DNA of 64,000 nt from contig JAFUNK010000013.1 in the NCBI GenBank assembly GCA_017482205.1, positions 62,001-126,000 on the forward strand. The letters are read 5' to 3'. The notes beneath the pieces are model-generated. The model ran no database searches, had not been told where the DNA came from, and saw nothing but the letters and a program-made list of their open reading frames with translations. Numbering within the stretch: position 1 is the first letter of the stretch; each line of letters opens with the position of its first letter. The position numbers were made by a program, and so were the translations under genes. Below, piece after piece: positions 1-8,783 of this stretch. The stretch comes from Lachnospiraceae bacterium (GTDB taxonomy: Bacteria; Bacillota; Clostridia; Lachnospirales; Lachnospiraceae).

Positions 1-1185
1 GCTTCTTTGGTAGGAAATATTTATGTGGGAAAAATTCAGAGTATGGCAAAGGGAATTGCCGCCGCTTTTGTGGAGATTGCAGACAAACAGATTTGTTTTC
101 TGCCTATGGAGGACTGTAAAAACCCATTTCTTCTGCACCGAAAGTATGACGGGAAGTTAAAGCAAGGGGATGAATTGCTCGTACAGGTAACACGGGATGC
201 CATTAAGACGAAGCAACCCGTTGTAACCACGCAGATTTCATTGGCAGGAAAGTACCTTGCTATGTCCTTGGGCAATGATAAATTAGGCATATCTTCCAAA
301 ATGCCTTCCCATAAAAAGCAGGAAATCACTGCCTTTTTACAAAAACAGGGCTTGGTGGATGAAAAGAAAAAATGTGTACCTCAAGTAGATAGCTGTGTGA
401 ATGAGGAAACGGTATCAGCGGATTCAAATACGTTAAATCCTGTGATGGGGGCTGTCATTCGAACCAATGCACAGGAATTGACGGATTTTGCACCTCTTAT
501 GCAGGAATGGAAGACCTTGGGAGAGGCGTTAAAAAATATTTTCAAAACAGCACCTTACAGAACGGCTTTCAGTCCCCTAAAAAAGAGTAACCGCCCTTAT
601 TTAGAGGATTTAAAAAGCTATTACATTAAGGAATTTGATGAAATTCTGACGGACGATGAAAATATATATAAAGAACTGCGGGCATATATGACAGAGCAGA
701 AGCAAGCTCTTGATATTGAGAATGTGCCGGTGAGATTTTATGAAGATGAATATCCTTTAGAAAAACTGTACAGTATAAAAACGCGTATAGAAGAGTCGTT
801 AGGAAGCCGTGTGTGGCTTAAATCGGGCGGTTATCTTGTGATTGAGCCTACGGAAGCCTTAACGGTAATAGATGTAAATACGGGCAAATATGAAGCTTCT
901 AAAGGCAAAGACAGCGAGGATACCTTCTTTAGTATCAATATGGAGGCAGCACAGGAGATTGCCTTGCAGTTACGACTTCGCAATGTGTCCGGTATTATTA
1001 TTGTGGATTTTATCAATTTGGAGTCAGAAGAAAAGAAAAAGAAGTTATTGGAATATTTAAAACAATTGCTGGCAAAGGATGCTGTGAGAACCACAGTAAT
1101 AGATATGACCCCCTTAGGACTGGTGGAGATTACCAGGAAACGGGTAAACAGACCCTTAAGGGAATTGTTAAGCTCCGTTAAATAA
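1..1185 (+). CDS. Ribonuclease E/G family protein, 5' end outside window
   Basis: Endoribonuclease of the RNase E/G family, which acts in the cytoplasm on rRNA precursors and mRNA. The frame is open from base 1, so roughly the first 25-30 residues are missing; the TTG at base 7 is internal, not a start. The visible N-terminus (GNIYVGKIQ, AAFVEIADKQICFLP) is the S1-like RNA-binding part. The catalytic DNase I-like core shows the two family aspartates in VIDVNTG (about codon 291) and IIVDFINLE (about codon 336). The C-terminus TPLGLVEITRKRVNRPL is typical of the short RNase G form, with no long scaffold tail. Family assignment is strong; choosing between E and G is less certain. Confidence 0.93.
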   Translation, partial: ASLVGNIYVGKIQSMAKGIAAAFVEIADKQICFLPMEDCKNPFLLHRKYDGKLKQGDELLVQVTRDAIKTKQPVVTTQISLAGKYLAMSLGNDKLGISSKMPSHKKQEITAFLQKQGLVDEKKKCVPQVDSCVNEETVSADSNTLNPVMGAVIRTNAQELTDFAPLMQEWKTLGEALKNIFKTAPYRTAFSPLKKSNRPYLEDLKSYYIKEFDEILTDDENIYKELRAYMTEQKQALDIENVPVRFYEDEYPLEKLYSIKTRIEESLGSRVWLKSGGYLVIEPTEALTVIDVNTGKYEASKGKDSEDTFFSINMEAAQEIALQLRLRNVSGIIIVDFINLESEEKKKKLLEYLKQLLAKDAVRTTVIDMTPLGLVEITRKRVNRPLRELLSSVK

Positions 1186-1303
1186 AATATTCAGGTTTTG
1201 CTCTTGAATCAGAATATGCAGCTGAGACTTTAATCGTTCCTAAGATGCCAGGTGGCATTTTAGGTCGAAAGTGAAACTAATTATCAAAAAAGGAACTTAT
1301 ATC

Positions 1304-1855
1304 ATGAAACTGTTGCAGTTAAAAAAAGTAAAAGACGGTAAGTATTTGAAAAATTATGAGCTGATTTACTTAAACAAGGCAGGCAAAGAAAAGACCTATG
1401 AAATCGTCAGCAGAAAAGAATTAAAAGAACCCTCTGATTTGGGAAAAAGAGTCAGCGGGCTTTCTATTGTGGCAACCTGTGAAGGAAAGCTGCTTTTGTT
1501 GGAAGAATTCCGCATGGGCGTAAATAAAAAAATTTATAATCTTTGTGCGGGAATGTTAGAAGAAGGCGAAAGTATAGAAGAATGTGTTAAGAGAGAGCTA
1601 TATGAAGAAACAGGTCTTACCTTAAAGACGATTAAGAAGGTATTGCCGGCTTCTTATGCGGCTGTGGCAATTTCCGACTTAAAAACCTATATTGTGTTTG
1701 CAGAGGTCTGCGGGGAACTTGCGGATCATACTTCCGACAACGAAGAAATACGAGCAGGACTTTATTCACAAGAAGAAGTCAAAGCTCTTTTAGAAACGGC
1801 AGAATTCAGCTCCAGAGCCCAGATGGCAGCATACTTTTTTTCACTTGGACAATAA
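1304..1855 (+). CDS. Nudix hydrolase, ADP-ribose pyrophosphatase-like
   Basis: Nudix-superfamily hydrolase, probably cleaving ADP-ribose or a related nucleoside diphosphate sugar. The Nudix box is intact around residues 85-107 (GMLEEGESIEECVKRELYEE then TG). The N-terminal strand region (LKNYELIYLNKAGKEKTYEIVSR) resembles ADP-ribose pyrophosphatases. The frame could open at GTG 1271, but ATG 1304 has AAAAAGGAAC about 9 nt upstream, giving 183 aa. It lies 118 nt after the RNase gene and 14 nt before a VanZ-like gene, so a Nudix-VanZ transcript is likely. Substrate is inferred only from family resemblance. Confidence 0.88.
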   Translation: MKLLQLKKVKDGKYLKNYELIYLNKAGKEKTYEIVSRKELKEPSDLGKRVSGLSIVATCEGKLLLLEEFRMGVNKKIYNLCAGMLEEGESIEECVKRELYEETGLTLKTIKKVLPASYAAVAISDLKTYIVFAEVCGELADHTSDNEEIRAGLYSQEEVKALLETAEFSSRAQMAAYFFSLGQ

Positions 1856-1869
1856 TAAAAAAGGTACTT

Positions 1870-2331
1870 ATGATGAAAAAACATTTCTCAACTTTTATAA
1901 AAATTACATTCTGCATTTACTGTCTCTTGATGCTCTGGCTCTTATTCGGTCAGCGGATAGGAGTGGATGTGCCGGGCAGTTATGCAGAACGTCTTGCAGT
2001 AAATTATAATTTGAGTCCTTTTAAAACAGTAAAGCAATTTATCTCTATCTGTAAAAACAGTACCAACCCTTATATGGTACGTTTTTCTTTTGTTAATCTT
2101 ATAGGAAACATTGTAATGTTTGTTCCGCTGGGGTTCTTTTTACCCTGTCTGTTTGAAAAAATCCGTACTATTAAAAGATTTTTATTGTATGTTACAGGTA
2201 TTATACTGGCGGTGGAATTTGTGCAGTTTTTTACTTTGCTGGGAGTATGTGATATAGATGACCTGATTTTAAATATTCCGGGTGCAGTTATTGGGTATTT
2301 TGTGTGGAAAGGACTAAATAGAAATACCTAA
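1870..2331 (+). CDS. VanZ-like membrane protein
   Basis: Small integral membrane protein of the VanZ-like family, 153 aa. Four hydrophobic segments are visible (about residues 9-27, 75-97, 105-126 and 132-147). The family signature is present: NLIGNIVMFVPLGFFLP, a mid-membrane E-Q pair (EFVQFF), and the conserved acidic segment DIDDLILNIPGAVIGY. VanZ itself gives low-level teicoplanin resistance, but most chromosomal members have no assigned role and this one should not be called a resistance gene. It follows the Nudix gene after 14 nt; RBS AAAAGGTACTT precedes ATG 1870. Confidence 0.85.
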   Translation: MMKKHFSTFIKITFCIYCLLMLWLLFGQRIGVDVPGSYAERLAVNYNLSPFKTVKQFISICKNSTNPYMVRFSFVNLIGNIVMFVPLGFFLPCLFEKIRTIKRFLLYVTGIILAVEFVQFFTLLGVCDIDDLILNIPGAVIGYFVWKGLNRNT

Positions 2332-2338
2332 TATATAG

Positions 2339-2367
2339 TTCCTTTTTCCCAGATAATCTGTTATAAT
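2339..2367 (+). promoter_or_regulatory. Extended -10 promoter upstream of response regulator
   Basis: TATAAT at 2362-2367 is preceded by TG one base upstream (extended -10). A weak -35 (TTCCTT, 2339-2344) stands 17 bp away. It would start a transcript about 45-50 nt before the response regulator ATG. Confidence 0.6.
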
Positions 2368-2420
2368 ATAAGAAATGCAATTATTCTGAATATAGTGAAA
2401 ATGTGTAAGGAGCGGATAGA

Positions 2421-3179
2421 ATGGCAGGAAAAAAGATTTTATTTGTGGGAAAAGGAAATTCGGTAAACAGTGAGTTGTTTCAGGCATTGGATCAAAACTT
2501 TGACATGAATACCTGTATAGGTGCAAACAATATTATTGCTGAAAGTATTCAACTGTCAAAACCCAGTGCTATCATCGTAAGCTTAATTGGTTCCGATTAC
2601 AATTACGTCAGTATTTTCGAACTGATCAGAAAGCAGTATGATGATATTCCGGTAATTACCATCGGTACTGAGTATGAAAGTCAGGATTATAATGTTTATT
2701 ACCAGATGGAACAGTTCCATAAAATGATTAGACCCATTGCAGGAGAAGAACTGGTAGCAAAATGTAATGCTGTCGTAGGAAATAAAAAGGAAGAAGATGT
2801 TGTCTGTGAAGAAAAGCCTCATATTCTTGTGGTGGATGACAATGCCATGGTATTGCGAAATGTAAAGTCTCTTTTGGAGGATAAATATTCGGTTGCAGTA
2901 GCGGCATCCGGCTCGCAGGCACTTGTTTCCATAGGCAAGAAAAAGCCGAATATTATTTTGTTGGATTATGAGATGCCCGTATTGGACGGACAGGCTACCA
3001 TGGAAATCATTCAAAAGGACGATGAACTTAAAGATATTCCCATTGTTTTTCTTACCAGCGTAGCCACCAAAGAGGTAGTAACAAAGCTGCTTTCGTTAAA
3101 ACCGGCAGGCTATATATTAAAACCGGCGTCAAAAGAGAAACTGATTGAAATCATTGAAAAAGAGTTGAAGCACAACTAA
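2421..3179 (+). CDS. Response regulator with degenerate N-terminal and intact C-terminal receiver
   Basis: Two-component signalling protein of 252 aa built from two receiver-like domains and no output domain. The N-terminal half (about 1-118) has the receiver fold pattern (KKILFVGKG, IIVSLIG, IPVITIG) but lacks the acidic pair and phospho-acceptor Asp. The C-terminal half (about 131-252) is canonical: HILVVDDN acidic pair, phospho-Asp182 in LLDYEMPVLDG, Thr in VFLTS and Lys in YILKPAS. Start ATG 2421 has AAGGAGCGG upstream. The hybrid kinase gene begins 37 nt after its stop, so the two are probably cotranscribed and may be partners; the output is unknown. Confidence 0.9.
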   Translation: MAGKKILFVGKGNSVNSELFQALDQNFDMNTCIGANNIIAESIQLSKPSAIIVSLIGSDYNYVSIFELIRKQYDDIPVITIGTEYESQDYNVYYQMEQFHKMIRPIAGEELVAKCNAVVGNKKEEDVVCEEKPHILVVDDNAMVLRNVKSLLEDKYSVAVAASGSQALVSIGKKKPNIILLDYEMPVLDGQATMEIIQKDDELKDIPIVFLTSVATKEVVTKLLSLKPAGYILKPASKEKLIEIIEKELKHN

Positions 3180-3215
3180 AGAGAATTTGATGAAATCAGG
3201 CGGGGGATGTCTTTT

Positions 3216-5693
3216 ATGATGTACAAAGCACAGATAATATGTATTATTATTATTATATTTATTGCAGCCTTCTATTTCTATTCAGAGAGAAAAACAGCAT
3301 CTGCAAAATGGTTTTCGGCGTTACTGATTACAGCCGTTGTACAGCTTTTGTTTGACATCTGTTCTGTTTATACGGTAAATCATCTGGAAACTGTTTCACC
3401 TGTTTTAAACAGAATTGTACACTGCTTCTATATGATGTTAATGTTGATGCTTTTTTTAATCGGATATAAGTATCTTGAGGCACTGATAGAAGAGGAAAAG
3501 GGAGAATGTATTCACAGGATACAATATGCGGTAATTCCAGTAGTGACTGCAACCTTTAGTCTATGTTTTTTACCTATTAAATATATTGAAACACCGAAAG
3601 GAAATTATTCTCACGGCCCGGCAGTTTTTGGGGTGTATGCGAGTGTTGCATTCAGTATAGTATTGATTGTCAGACTTTTAATTAAACATGGAAAATATAT
3701 TCCGGCAAAAAAGCGAATTGCTGTTGTGATTGCGATGCTTAGTGAAGCACCTGTTGCTGTCTATCAGATATTTATTCCTACATCATTGATTTCCTGTCTT
3801 GGGATTGTATTGTTTATTATAGGATTATACATGACAGTGGAGAATCCGGATGCAAAATTGGTAAAACTATTGGAAAAGGAAACAAAACGTGCAGATGTTG
3901 CCAATCAGGCAAAAACCAACTTCCTTGCCAATATGTCCCATGAAATCAGAACGCCCATCAATGCGGTACTGGGTATGAATGAGATGATTCTCAGGGAAAG
4001 TAAAGAGAACAATGTAAAAGAATATGCATTGGACGTACAGGGGGCAGCAAAGTCCCTGCTCAGTATTATCAATGATATTTTGGATATAACCAAAATAGAA
4101 GCCGGAAAATTGACGATTATTCCTGTGGAATATGCCTTTTCCAGTATGATTCATGATGTTATCAATATGATATCCTTTAAAGCCAGAGCAAAAGAATTGG
4201 AGTTTAAGGTTGATATTGATGAGCGCATTCCCAATAAATTAAAAGGGGATGATATCCGTATCAGGCAGATACTGGTTAACTTGCTGAATAATGCAGTTAA
4301 ATATACCCATAAGGGTACGGTAACCTTGGAAGTAAGACTGTTAGAGGTAAAAGACGATAAACAAGCTGCTCTTTTTTTTCTGGTAAAGGATACCGGTATC
4401 GGTATAAAAGAAGAGGACATAAAAAAACTGTATGAGCCTTTTGAAAGAATTGAAGAGAAGCGTAACCGCAATATTGAAGGAACCGGACTGGGAATGAATA
4501 TTACCATGCAGTTATTGGCTCTTTTGGACAGTAAGCTGGAGGTAGCAAGCCGATATGGTGAAGGTTCGGAATTTTCTTTTGTATTGAAGCAGGAAATTAT
4601 AGATGCAGTACCTATCGGCAAATTCAGTGAGCAGATTAAAACAGAAAACTATACATATGACTATGAGACGGCTTATCAGGCACCCGAAGCCAAAATATTG
4701 GTGGTAGATGACAACGAGATGAACCGAAAGGTATTTATCAATTTGTTGAAGGATACCCTGATGCAGATTGAAGAAGCCTCCGGTGGCCGGGAATGTATCG
4801 AAAAAGTAAAACAAACCGCTTTTGATATTATTTTTATGGACCATATGATGCCTGAAATGGATGGAATAGAGACCTTACAGGTGATGAAAACAATGGGTGA
4901 ATATCCCAGTAAGAATTCTCCGGTGGTTATTCTTACCGCAAATGCAATCGTAGGGGCAAAAGAGCAGTATTTAAGCGAGGGATTTGATGCCTTTTTATCT
5001 AAACCTATCGATGTGGAAAAGCTGGAAAGTGTTATATTAGAGTTACTGGATGAGCGTTTGATACAGCCTGTAAAAAGAAATAATAAAAAGCAGAGCAGCA
5101 AGGATATATCCGAGTTGCCTGTTGTAAACGGTCTGGATTGGAAATATGCCGCTGCACATTTTAATAATATGGAAACTATGCTAGAAACAGTATCGTTTTT
5201 TGTTACTACCATAGAATATGATGCAAAGGAACTTGAAGGCTATTATGCCACTATCGAAGAAGAGGAGAGCAGAAAGAATTATTGTACCAAAGTACATAGC
5301 ATGAAAAATTCTGCAAGTATTATAGGCATTATTCCTTTGGCCGGTATGGCAAAAGTCCTTGAGGATGCCGCAAGAAACGGCGATTATAATATCCTTAGAC
5401 AAATGACATCCATTTTCCTGCAATGTTGGAGAGAATATGCAGAGCATTTAAAACAATTTGCTCTTACAGAAGATGCCGATAAAAATGCCTCAGATTTTGA
5501 AGAAGAAATCAAAGTTATTTTACAAAAAATTAAAGCTGCAGCCGAGGATATGGATATCGATGCATTAGATGCACTCTTAAAGGAACTGGAACAATATCAG
5601 TTCGAAGGAACTCAGGAGGAACTGTTTTTAAGCATCAAGAAAGCCATTATAAACTTTGATGTAGAATCCTTACAGACTCTTTGCGATTGCTGA
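3216..5693 (+). CDS. Hybrid sensor histidine kinase: 7TM, HisKA, HATPase, REC, Hpt
   Basis: Membrane-bound hybrid histidine kinase of 825 aa. The order is: about seven hydrophobic helices (residues 6-210) resembling a 7TM sensor module; HisKA with phospho-His242 in ANMSHEIRTP; HATPase_c with N-box NLLNNAVKY, G1 DTGIGI and G2 EGTGLGMN; a receiver (ILVVDDNEMN, FMDHMMPEMDG, ILTANA, LSKP); and a C-terminal Hpt-like domain whose likely His lies in KVHSMKNSASIIG. A full internal phosphorelay is therefore present. ATG 3207 abuts the G-rich Shine-Dalgarno, so ATG 3216, 9 nt downstream of GGGGG, is preferred. It follows the two-receiver regulator gene, its likely partner. The signal is unknown. Confidence 0.92.
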   Translation: MMYKAQIICIIIIIFIAAFYFYSERKTASAKWFSALLITAVVQLLFDICSVYTVNHLETVSPVLNRIVHCFYMMLMLMLFLIGYKYLEALIEEEKGECIHRIQYAVIPVVTATFSLCFLPIKYIETPKGNYSHGPAVFGVYASVAFSIVLIVRLLIKHGKYIPAKKRIAVVIAMLSEAPVAVYQIFIPTSLISCLGIVLFIIGLYMTVENPDAKLVKLLEKETKRADVANQAKTNFLANMSHEIRTPINAVLGMNEMILRESKENNVKEYALDVQGAAKSLLSIINDILDITKIEAGKLTIIPVEYAFSSMIHDVINMISFKARAKELEFKVDIDERIPNKLKGDDIRIRQILVNLLNNAVKYTHKGTVTLEVRLLEVKDDKQAALFFLVKDTGIGIKEEDIKKLYEPFERIEEKRNRNIEGTGLGMNITMQLLALLDSKLEVASRYGEGSEFSFVLKQEIIDAVPIGKFSEQIKTENYTYDYETAYQAPEAKILVVDDNEMNRKVFINLLKDTLMQIEEASGGRECIEKVKQTAFDIIFMDHMMPEMDGIETLQVMKTMGEYPSKNSPVVILTANAIVGAKEQYLSEGFDAFLSKPIDVEKLESVILELLDERLIQPVKRNNKKQSSKDISELPVVNGLDWKYAAAHFNNMETMLETVSFFVTTIEYDAKELEGYYATIEEEESRKNYCTKVHSMKNSASIIGIIPLAGMAKVLEDAARNGDYNILRQMTSIFLQCWREYAEHLKQFALTEDADKNASDFEEEIKVILQKIKAAAEDMDIDALDALLKELEQYQFEGTQEELFLSIKKAIINFDVESLQTLCDC

Positions 5694-5720
5694 TATGTAT
5701 TTTTATATTAAAGTATAAAT

Positions 5721-5777
5721 AAAAAACATTCCCGCAAGTATTCAAAATTATCGAAACTTGTAGGAATGTTTTTTTGT
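5721..5777. terminator. Bidirectional intrinsic terminator
   Basis: AAAAAACATTCC...GGAATGTTTTTTT stem with the inner arms GCAAGT / ACTTGT and a short AT loop. A-run on the left and T-run on the right allow termination of the kinase transcript (+) and the dtd transcript (-). Confidence 0.8.
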
Positions 5778-5933
5778 AGGTAAAATCATAAAAAGTTCTT
5801 GTGAGTACATATAAGAAGAGAAATTTTATTGTTGTTAAAAGAAACGGGAATAGAGATACAACTATTCGCAAAATGCGAGTTTAACGAATAAATATACTAA
5901 TAATTTACAATAGTCACTATTTATATGCAAAAT

Positions 5934-6383
5934 TTACAAGATTTCTTCTGAATCCAACACAATTGTAAAGGGTCCGTCATTTACAAGACTCACTTTCATA
6001 TCTGCACCAAATATGCCACATTCTACCACAGGAACCTGTTTTTTGCATTCTGCAAGCATATATTCATATAATTGTTTTGCTTTTGTAGGCTCGCCGGCAC
6101 GGGTAAAAGACGGCCTGTTACCTTTTTTACAGTCTGCATACAGGGTAAATTGCGAAACCATTAAAATACCGCCGGAAACGGCCTCTAAATTTAAATTGGT
6201 TTTACCCTCAGAATCTTCAAAAATACGTAGTCCTATGAGCTTTTTCAGCATTTTGTCAGCAATTTGTTCGGTGTCTTCGTTGCAAATTCCCACCAACACC
6301 AGAAATCCTTTATCAATTTTGCCAACGACTAATCCATCTACGGAAACATCGGCAGAAAGCACTCTTTGTATCACTAATTTCAT
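5934..6383 (-). CDS. dtd: D-aminoacyl-tRNA deacylase
   Basis: Hydrolyses D-amino acids mischarged onto tRNA (also Gly-tRNA-Ala), a cytoplasmic translation quality-control step. It has 149 aa, the usual length. The catalytic motif [17 protein letters not shown] and the cross-dimer Gly-Pro motif ([11 protein letters not shown]) are both present, and the N-terminus [17 protein letters not shown] is typical. The frame extends 9 codons further upstream, but MKLVIQRV is the conserved start and AGAGGA lies just before it. It sits about 70 nt downstream of the AI-2E permease gene on the same strand and ends towards the bidirectional terminator. Confidence 0.96.
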   Translation of the reverse strand: MKLVIQRVLSADVSVDGLVVGKIDKGFLVLVGICNEDTEQIADKMLKKLIGLRIFEDSEGKTNLNLEAVSGGILMVSQFTLYADCKKGNRPSFTRAGEPTKAKQLYEYMLAECKKQVPVVECGIFGADMKVSLVNDGPFTIVLDSEEIL

Positions 6384-6452
6384 GTAGCTGTCCTCTTCTG
6401 CTGTACACAAGATTGTTATTAAATTAACAATTTTGTGCTTGAGACTAATTTT

Positions 6453-7850
6453 TTATTTTTCATTATCTATTTTATTCTGTGAAGTCTGTTCGTCTTCAGC
6501 TTTTGTTACTTTTTTAGGAATTTTAATAAAACGAATTTCCTTTTTGGAATCTTTCTTTCTGCGGTCTCTTTTTTGTCCCGCAGGTAATAGCTCCTCTTCT
6601 ATTTGTAAAAAGTTACCCTCTTCGTCCACATAGTCCACTTCATTGTACAATCCTGTATCCAAAGGCAGATTTTTCTTGCGCAGGGAACGATTCACCAATG
6701 CTTTTATTGTGGCGTAGAATATTGCAAAAATAGGAACACCCACAATCATTCCGGGAACGCCGAACAATCCGCCGAATACCGTAATGGCAAAAATCACCCA
6801 GAAACTGGATAATCCGGTGGAATTGCCCAATATCTTAGGTCCGATTAAATTACCATCTACCTGTTGTAAAATTAATATAAAAATCAGGAAAGTCACGCAA
6901 TTCATGGGATGACTTAGATCTACAACTAAAATCAAAAAAGCTGAAGGAATTGCACCTAAATACGGTCCAAAAAACGGAATAACATTGGTGACGCCTACAA
7001 TAACACTTACCAACGCTGCATAAGGAGTTCCAAGCAGGGTCGTTCCAATGAAACATAACAATCCGATAATAATAGAATCCAGCACTTTACCGGTAATAAA
7101 ACCAATAAACGTACGGTGTACAAAACGCATTCCTTTTAAAACAGTATTGGCATCTTCTGTTTTGAATACTGCATAAATGGTCTTTTTTCCCTGAGCCGCA
7201 AATTTCTCTTTACTGAATAATACATATACCGCAATAATAAACCCTATGATAAAGTTCCATGCCACTTTAAAAAAACTTAAAATGCTTAAAGAAACGGTTT
7301 TTAACAATTCTCCGGATTTATCCAACAGATTGGCAGTATCCGTCAGCCAGTTTTCCAAATCCACCGCCAAGCGGCTGACCTGTGGTAACACAAAGGTACG
7401 AAGTTCTTCATTATCCTGCAACAGTGTATTTAACCAGTTGGAAAAATTGTTGGCATAATTGTCAAAATTTCCGATAATGGTTTTTATACTGGGCACAATT
7501 TGCGAAATCAACATGGCTATCAAGGCGTAAATGGATAAGAAGAAAATAAGGGAGGTTAAAATAACGGCAATTGCACGAATCCATTTTTGGCGGCGTACGG
7601 ATGCTTTTATTTTTAGTCTGTCACAAAAGGGATTTAAAACGCTCTTTTCCAATGAATTTAATACCGGAGTCATCAGATAAGAAATAACCAATCCGAAAAC
7701 TACAGGCATTACTACATTTATTAAACTTTTTATGTTCTGAATCAAGTCTGAAATATGAAAGACCAGATAATAGAAAAAAATACTTCCGGTGATAACCAGA
7801 AATGCTGTAATGCCCCACTTTACATATTTATTATCAAGTCTGAATTTCAT
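6453..7850 (-). CDS. AI-2E family transporter (PerM/YtvI-like permease)
   Basis: Polytopic membrane protein, 465 aa, of the AI-2E/PerM family, whose members have been linked to autoinducer export or Na+/H+ antiport; substrate is not determinable here. About eight hydrophobic helices are visible, with the family hallmark C-terminal half: GxxxALVSVIVGVTNVIPFFG PYLGA, GNLIGPKILGNSTGLSSFWV, and GGLFGVPGMIVGVPIFA. The hydrophilic C-terminal tail of about 75 residues is Lys/Glu-rich. Start ATG 7850 has AAGGAG 7 nt upstream. Probable first gene of a two-gene unit with dtd. Confidence 0.9.
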   Translation of the reverse strand: MKFRLDNKYVKWGITAFLVITGSIFFYYLVFHISDLIQNIKSLINVVMPVVFGLVISYLMTPVLNSLEKSVLNPFCDRLKIKASVRRQKWIRAIAVILTSLIFFLSIYALIAMLISQIVPSIKTIIGNFDNYANNFSNWLNTLLQDNEELRTFVLPQVSRLAVDLENWLTDTANLLDKSGELLKTVSLSILSFFKVAWNFIIGFIIAVYVLFSKEKFAAQGKKTIYAVFKTEDANTVLKGMRFVHRTFIGFITGKVLDSIIIGLLCFIGTTLLGTPYAALVSVIVGVTNVIPFFGPYLGAIPSAFLILVVDLSHPMNCVTFLIFILILQQVDGNLIGPKILGNSTGLSSFWVIFAITVFGGLFGVPGMIVGVPIFAIFYATIKALVNRSLRKKNLPLDTGLYNEVDYVDEEGNFLQIEEELLPAGQKRDRRKKDSKKEIRFIKIPKKVTKAEDEQTSQNKIDNEK

Positions 7851-8051
7851 AAGCCGTCACTCCTTATTTTCTGTTAAAATCAGTATATCACGATTAGCGG
7901 GATAAAAACAGATAATTTTAAATAAAACAGATGAAATTGTTTGTAAAAAACAGTATAATAAAGCAGTAAAAGTATTTTCAGGTCAGGAATTTGATATAGG
8001 TACAAATTTCCCAGTATATAGTCTTTTTTGAAGGCAGAATGTGAGAAAAGT

Positions 8052-8783
8052 ATGAAATTACAACAAGTATTGAGTATTGTCCGTAAAGCGGTAGACGATT
8101 ATCATATGATTGAAGAGGGGGACAAAATTGCCGTAGGCATTTCAGGCGGAAAAGACAGTCTTACTCTTCTATACGCTTTAAACGGCTTAAAACGCTTTTA
8201 TCCGAAGAAATTTGATATTATAGCCGTAACAGTCGACTTGGGCTTTAAAAACCTGAATTTGGACAAAATAAAGGTCTTGTGCGAGGAACTGGATGTTAAA
8301 TACATTATTGTAGAGACCGATATAGGCAAAATTATCTTCGATGACAGAAAAGAAAGCAATCCCTGTTCACTCTGTGCCAAGATGAGGAAAGGCGCTTTAA
8401 ACGATGCTGTTAAAGCGGCCGGCTGTAATAAGATTGCCTATGCTCATCACAGGGATGATGTAGTGGAAACCATGTTAATGTCTTTGATTTATGAAGGACG
8501 TTTTCATACCTTTTCACCGGTTACCTATTTAGACCGTATGGATTTGACAGTTATCAGACCTCTGATGTATATGCAGGAGTCAGATGTAATTGGTTTTGTC
8601 AATAAGTATGAGGTTCCTGTTGTGAAAAGTCCCTGTCCCGCTGACGGACATACCAAACGTGAATATATCAAGCAGCTTTTAAGAAATTTAAATCTGGAAA
8701 ATCCGGGTGTAAAAGAAAGAATGTTTACGGCAATTAAAACCGGCAATATTAAAGGATGGTGTATGGAAGATGGCAAATACTGA
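8052..8783 (+). CDS. TtcA-family tRNA 2-thiocytidine biosynthesis protein
   Basis: PP-loop ATPase of the TtcA family, which thiolates cytidine 32 of tRNAs using an iron-sulphur cluster. The ATP-binding PP-loop SGGKDS is near residue 30. The cluster-binding cysteines are visible as CSLCAKMRKGAL (C-x2-C) and KSPCPADG further on. Length 243 aa fits the shorter Firmicute members. The frame opens at TTG 8028, but ATG 8052 (MKLQQVLSIVRKAV) is the better family start; its RBS (GTGAGAAAAG) is weak. Its last 14 nt overlap the recombinase start, so the two are translationally coupled. Confidence 0.85.
   Translation: MKLQQVLSIVRKAVDDYHMIEEGDKIAVGISGGKDSLTLLYALNGLKRFYPKKFDIIAVTVDLGFKNLNLDKIKVLCEELDVKYIIVETDIGKIIFDDRKESNPCSLCAKMRKGALNDAVKAAGCNKIAYAHHRDDVVETMLMSLIYEGRFHTFSPVTYLDRMDLTVIRPLMYMQESDVIGFVNKYEVPVVKSPCPADGHTKREYIKQLLRNLNLENPGVKERMFTAIKTGNIKGWCMEDGKY

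Noticed and set aside
1870-2331. Glycopeptide resistance gene vanZ
   Set aside because: The VanZ-like family is widespread without resistance; no vanA/vanH/vanX neighbours.
4676-5212. 178-codon open frame on the minus strand
   Set aside because: Antisense to the kinase receiver/Hpt region, with no RBS or family resemblance.
5776-5933. Small gene or RNA in the gap before dtd
   Set aside because: Only a 3-bp CGC/GCG stem and AT-rich sequence; nothing supportable.
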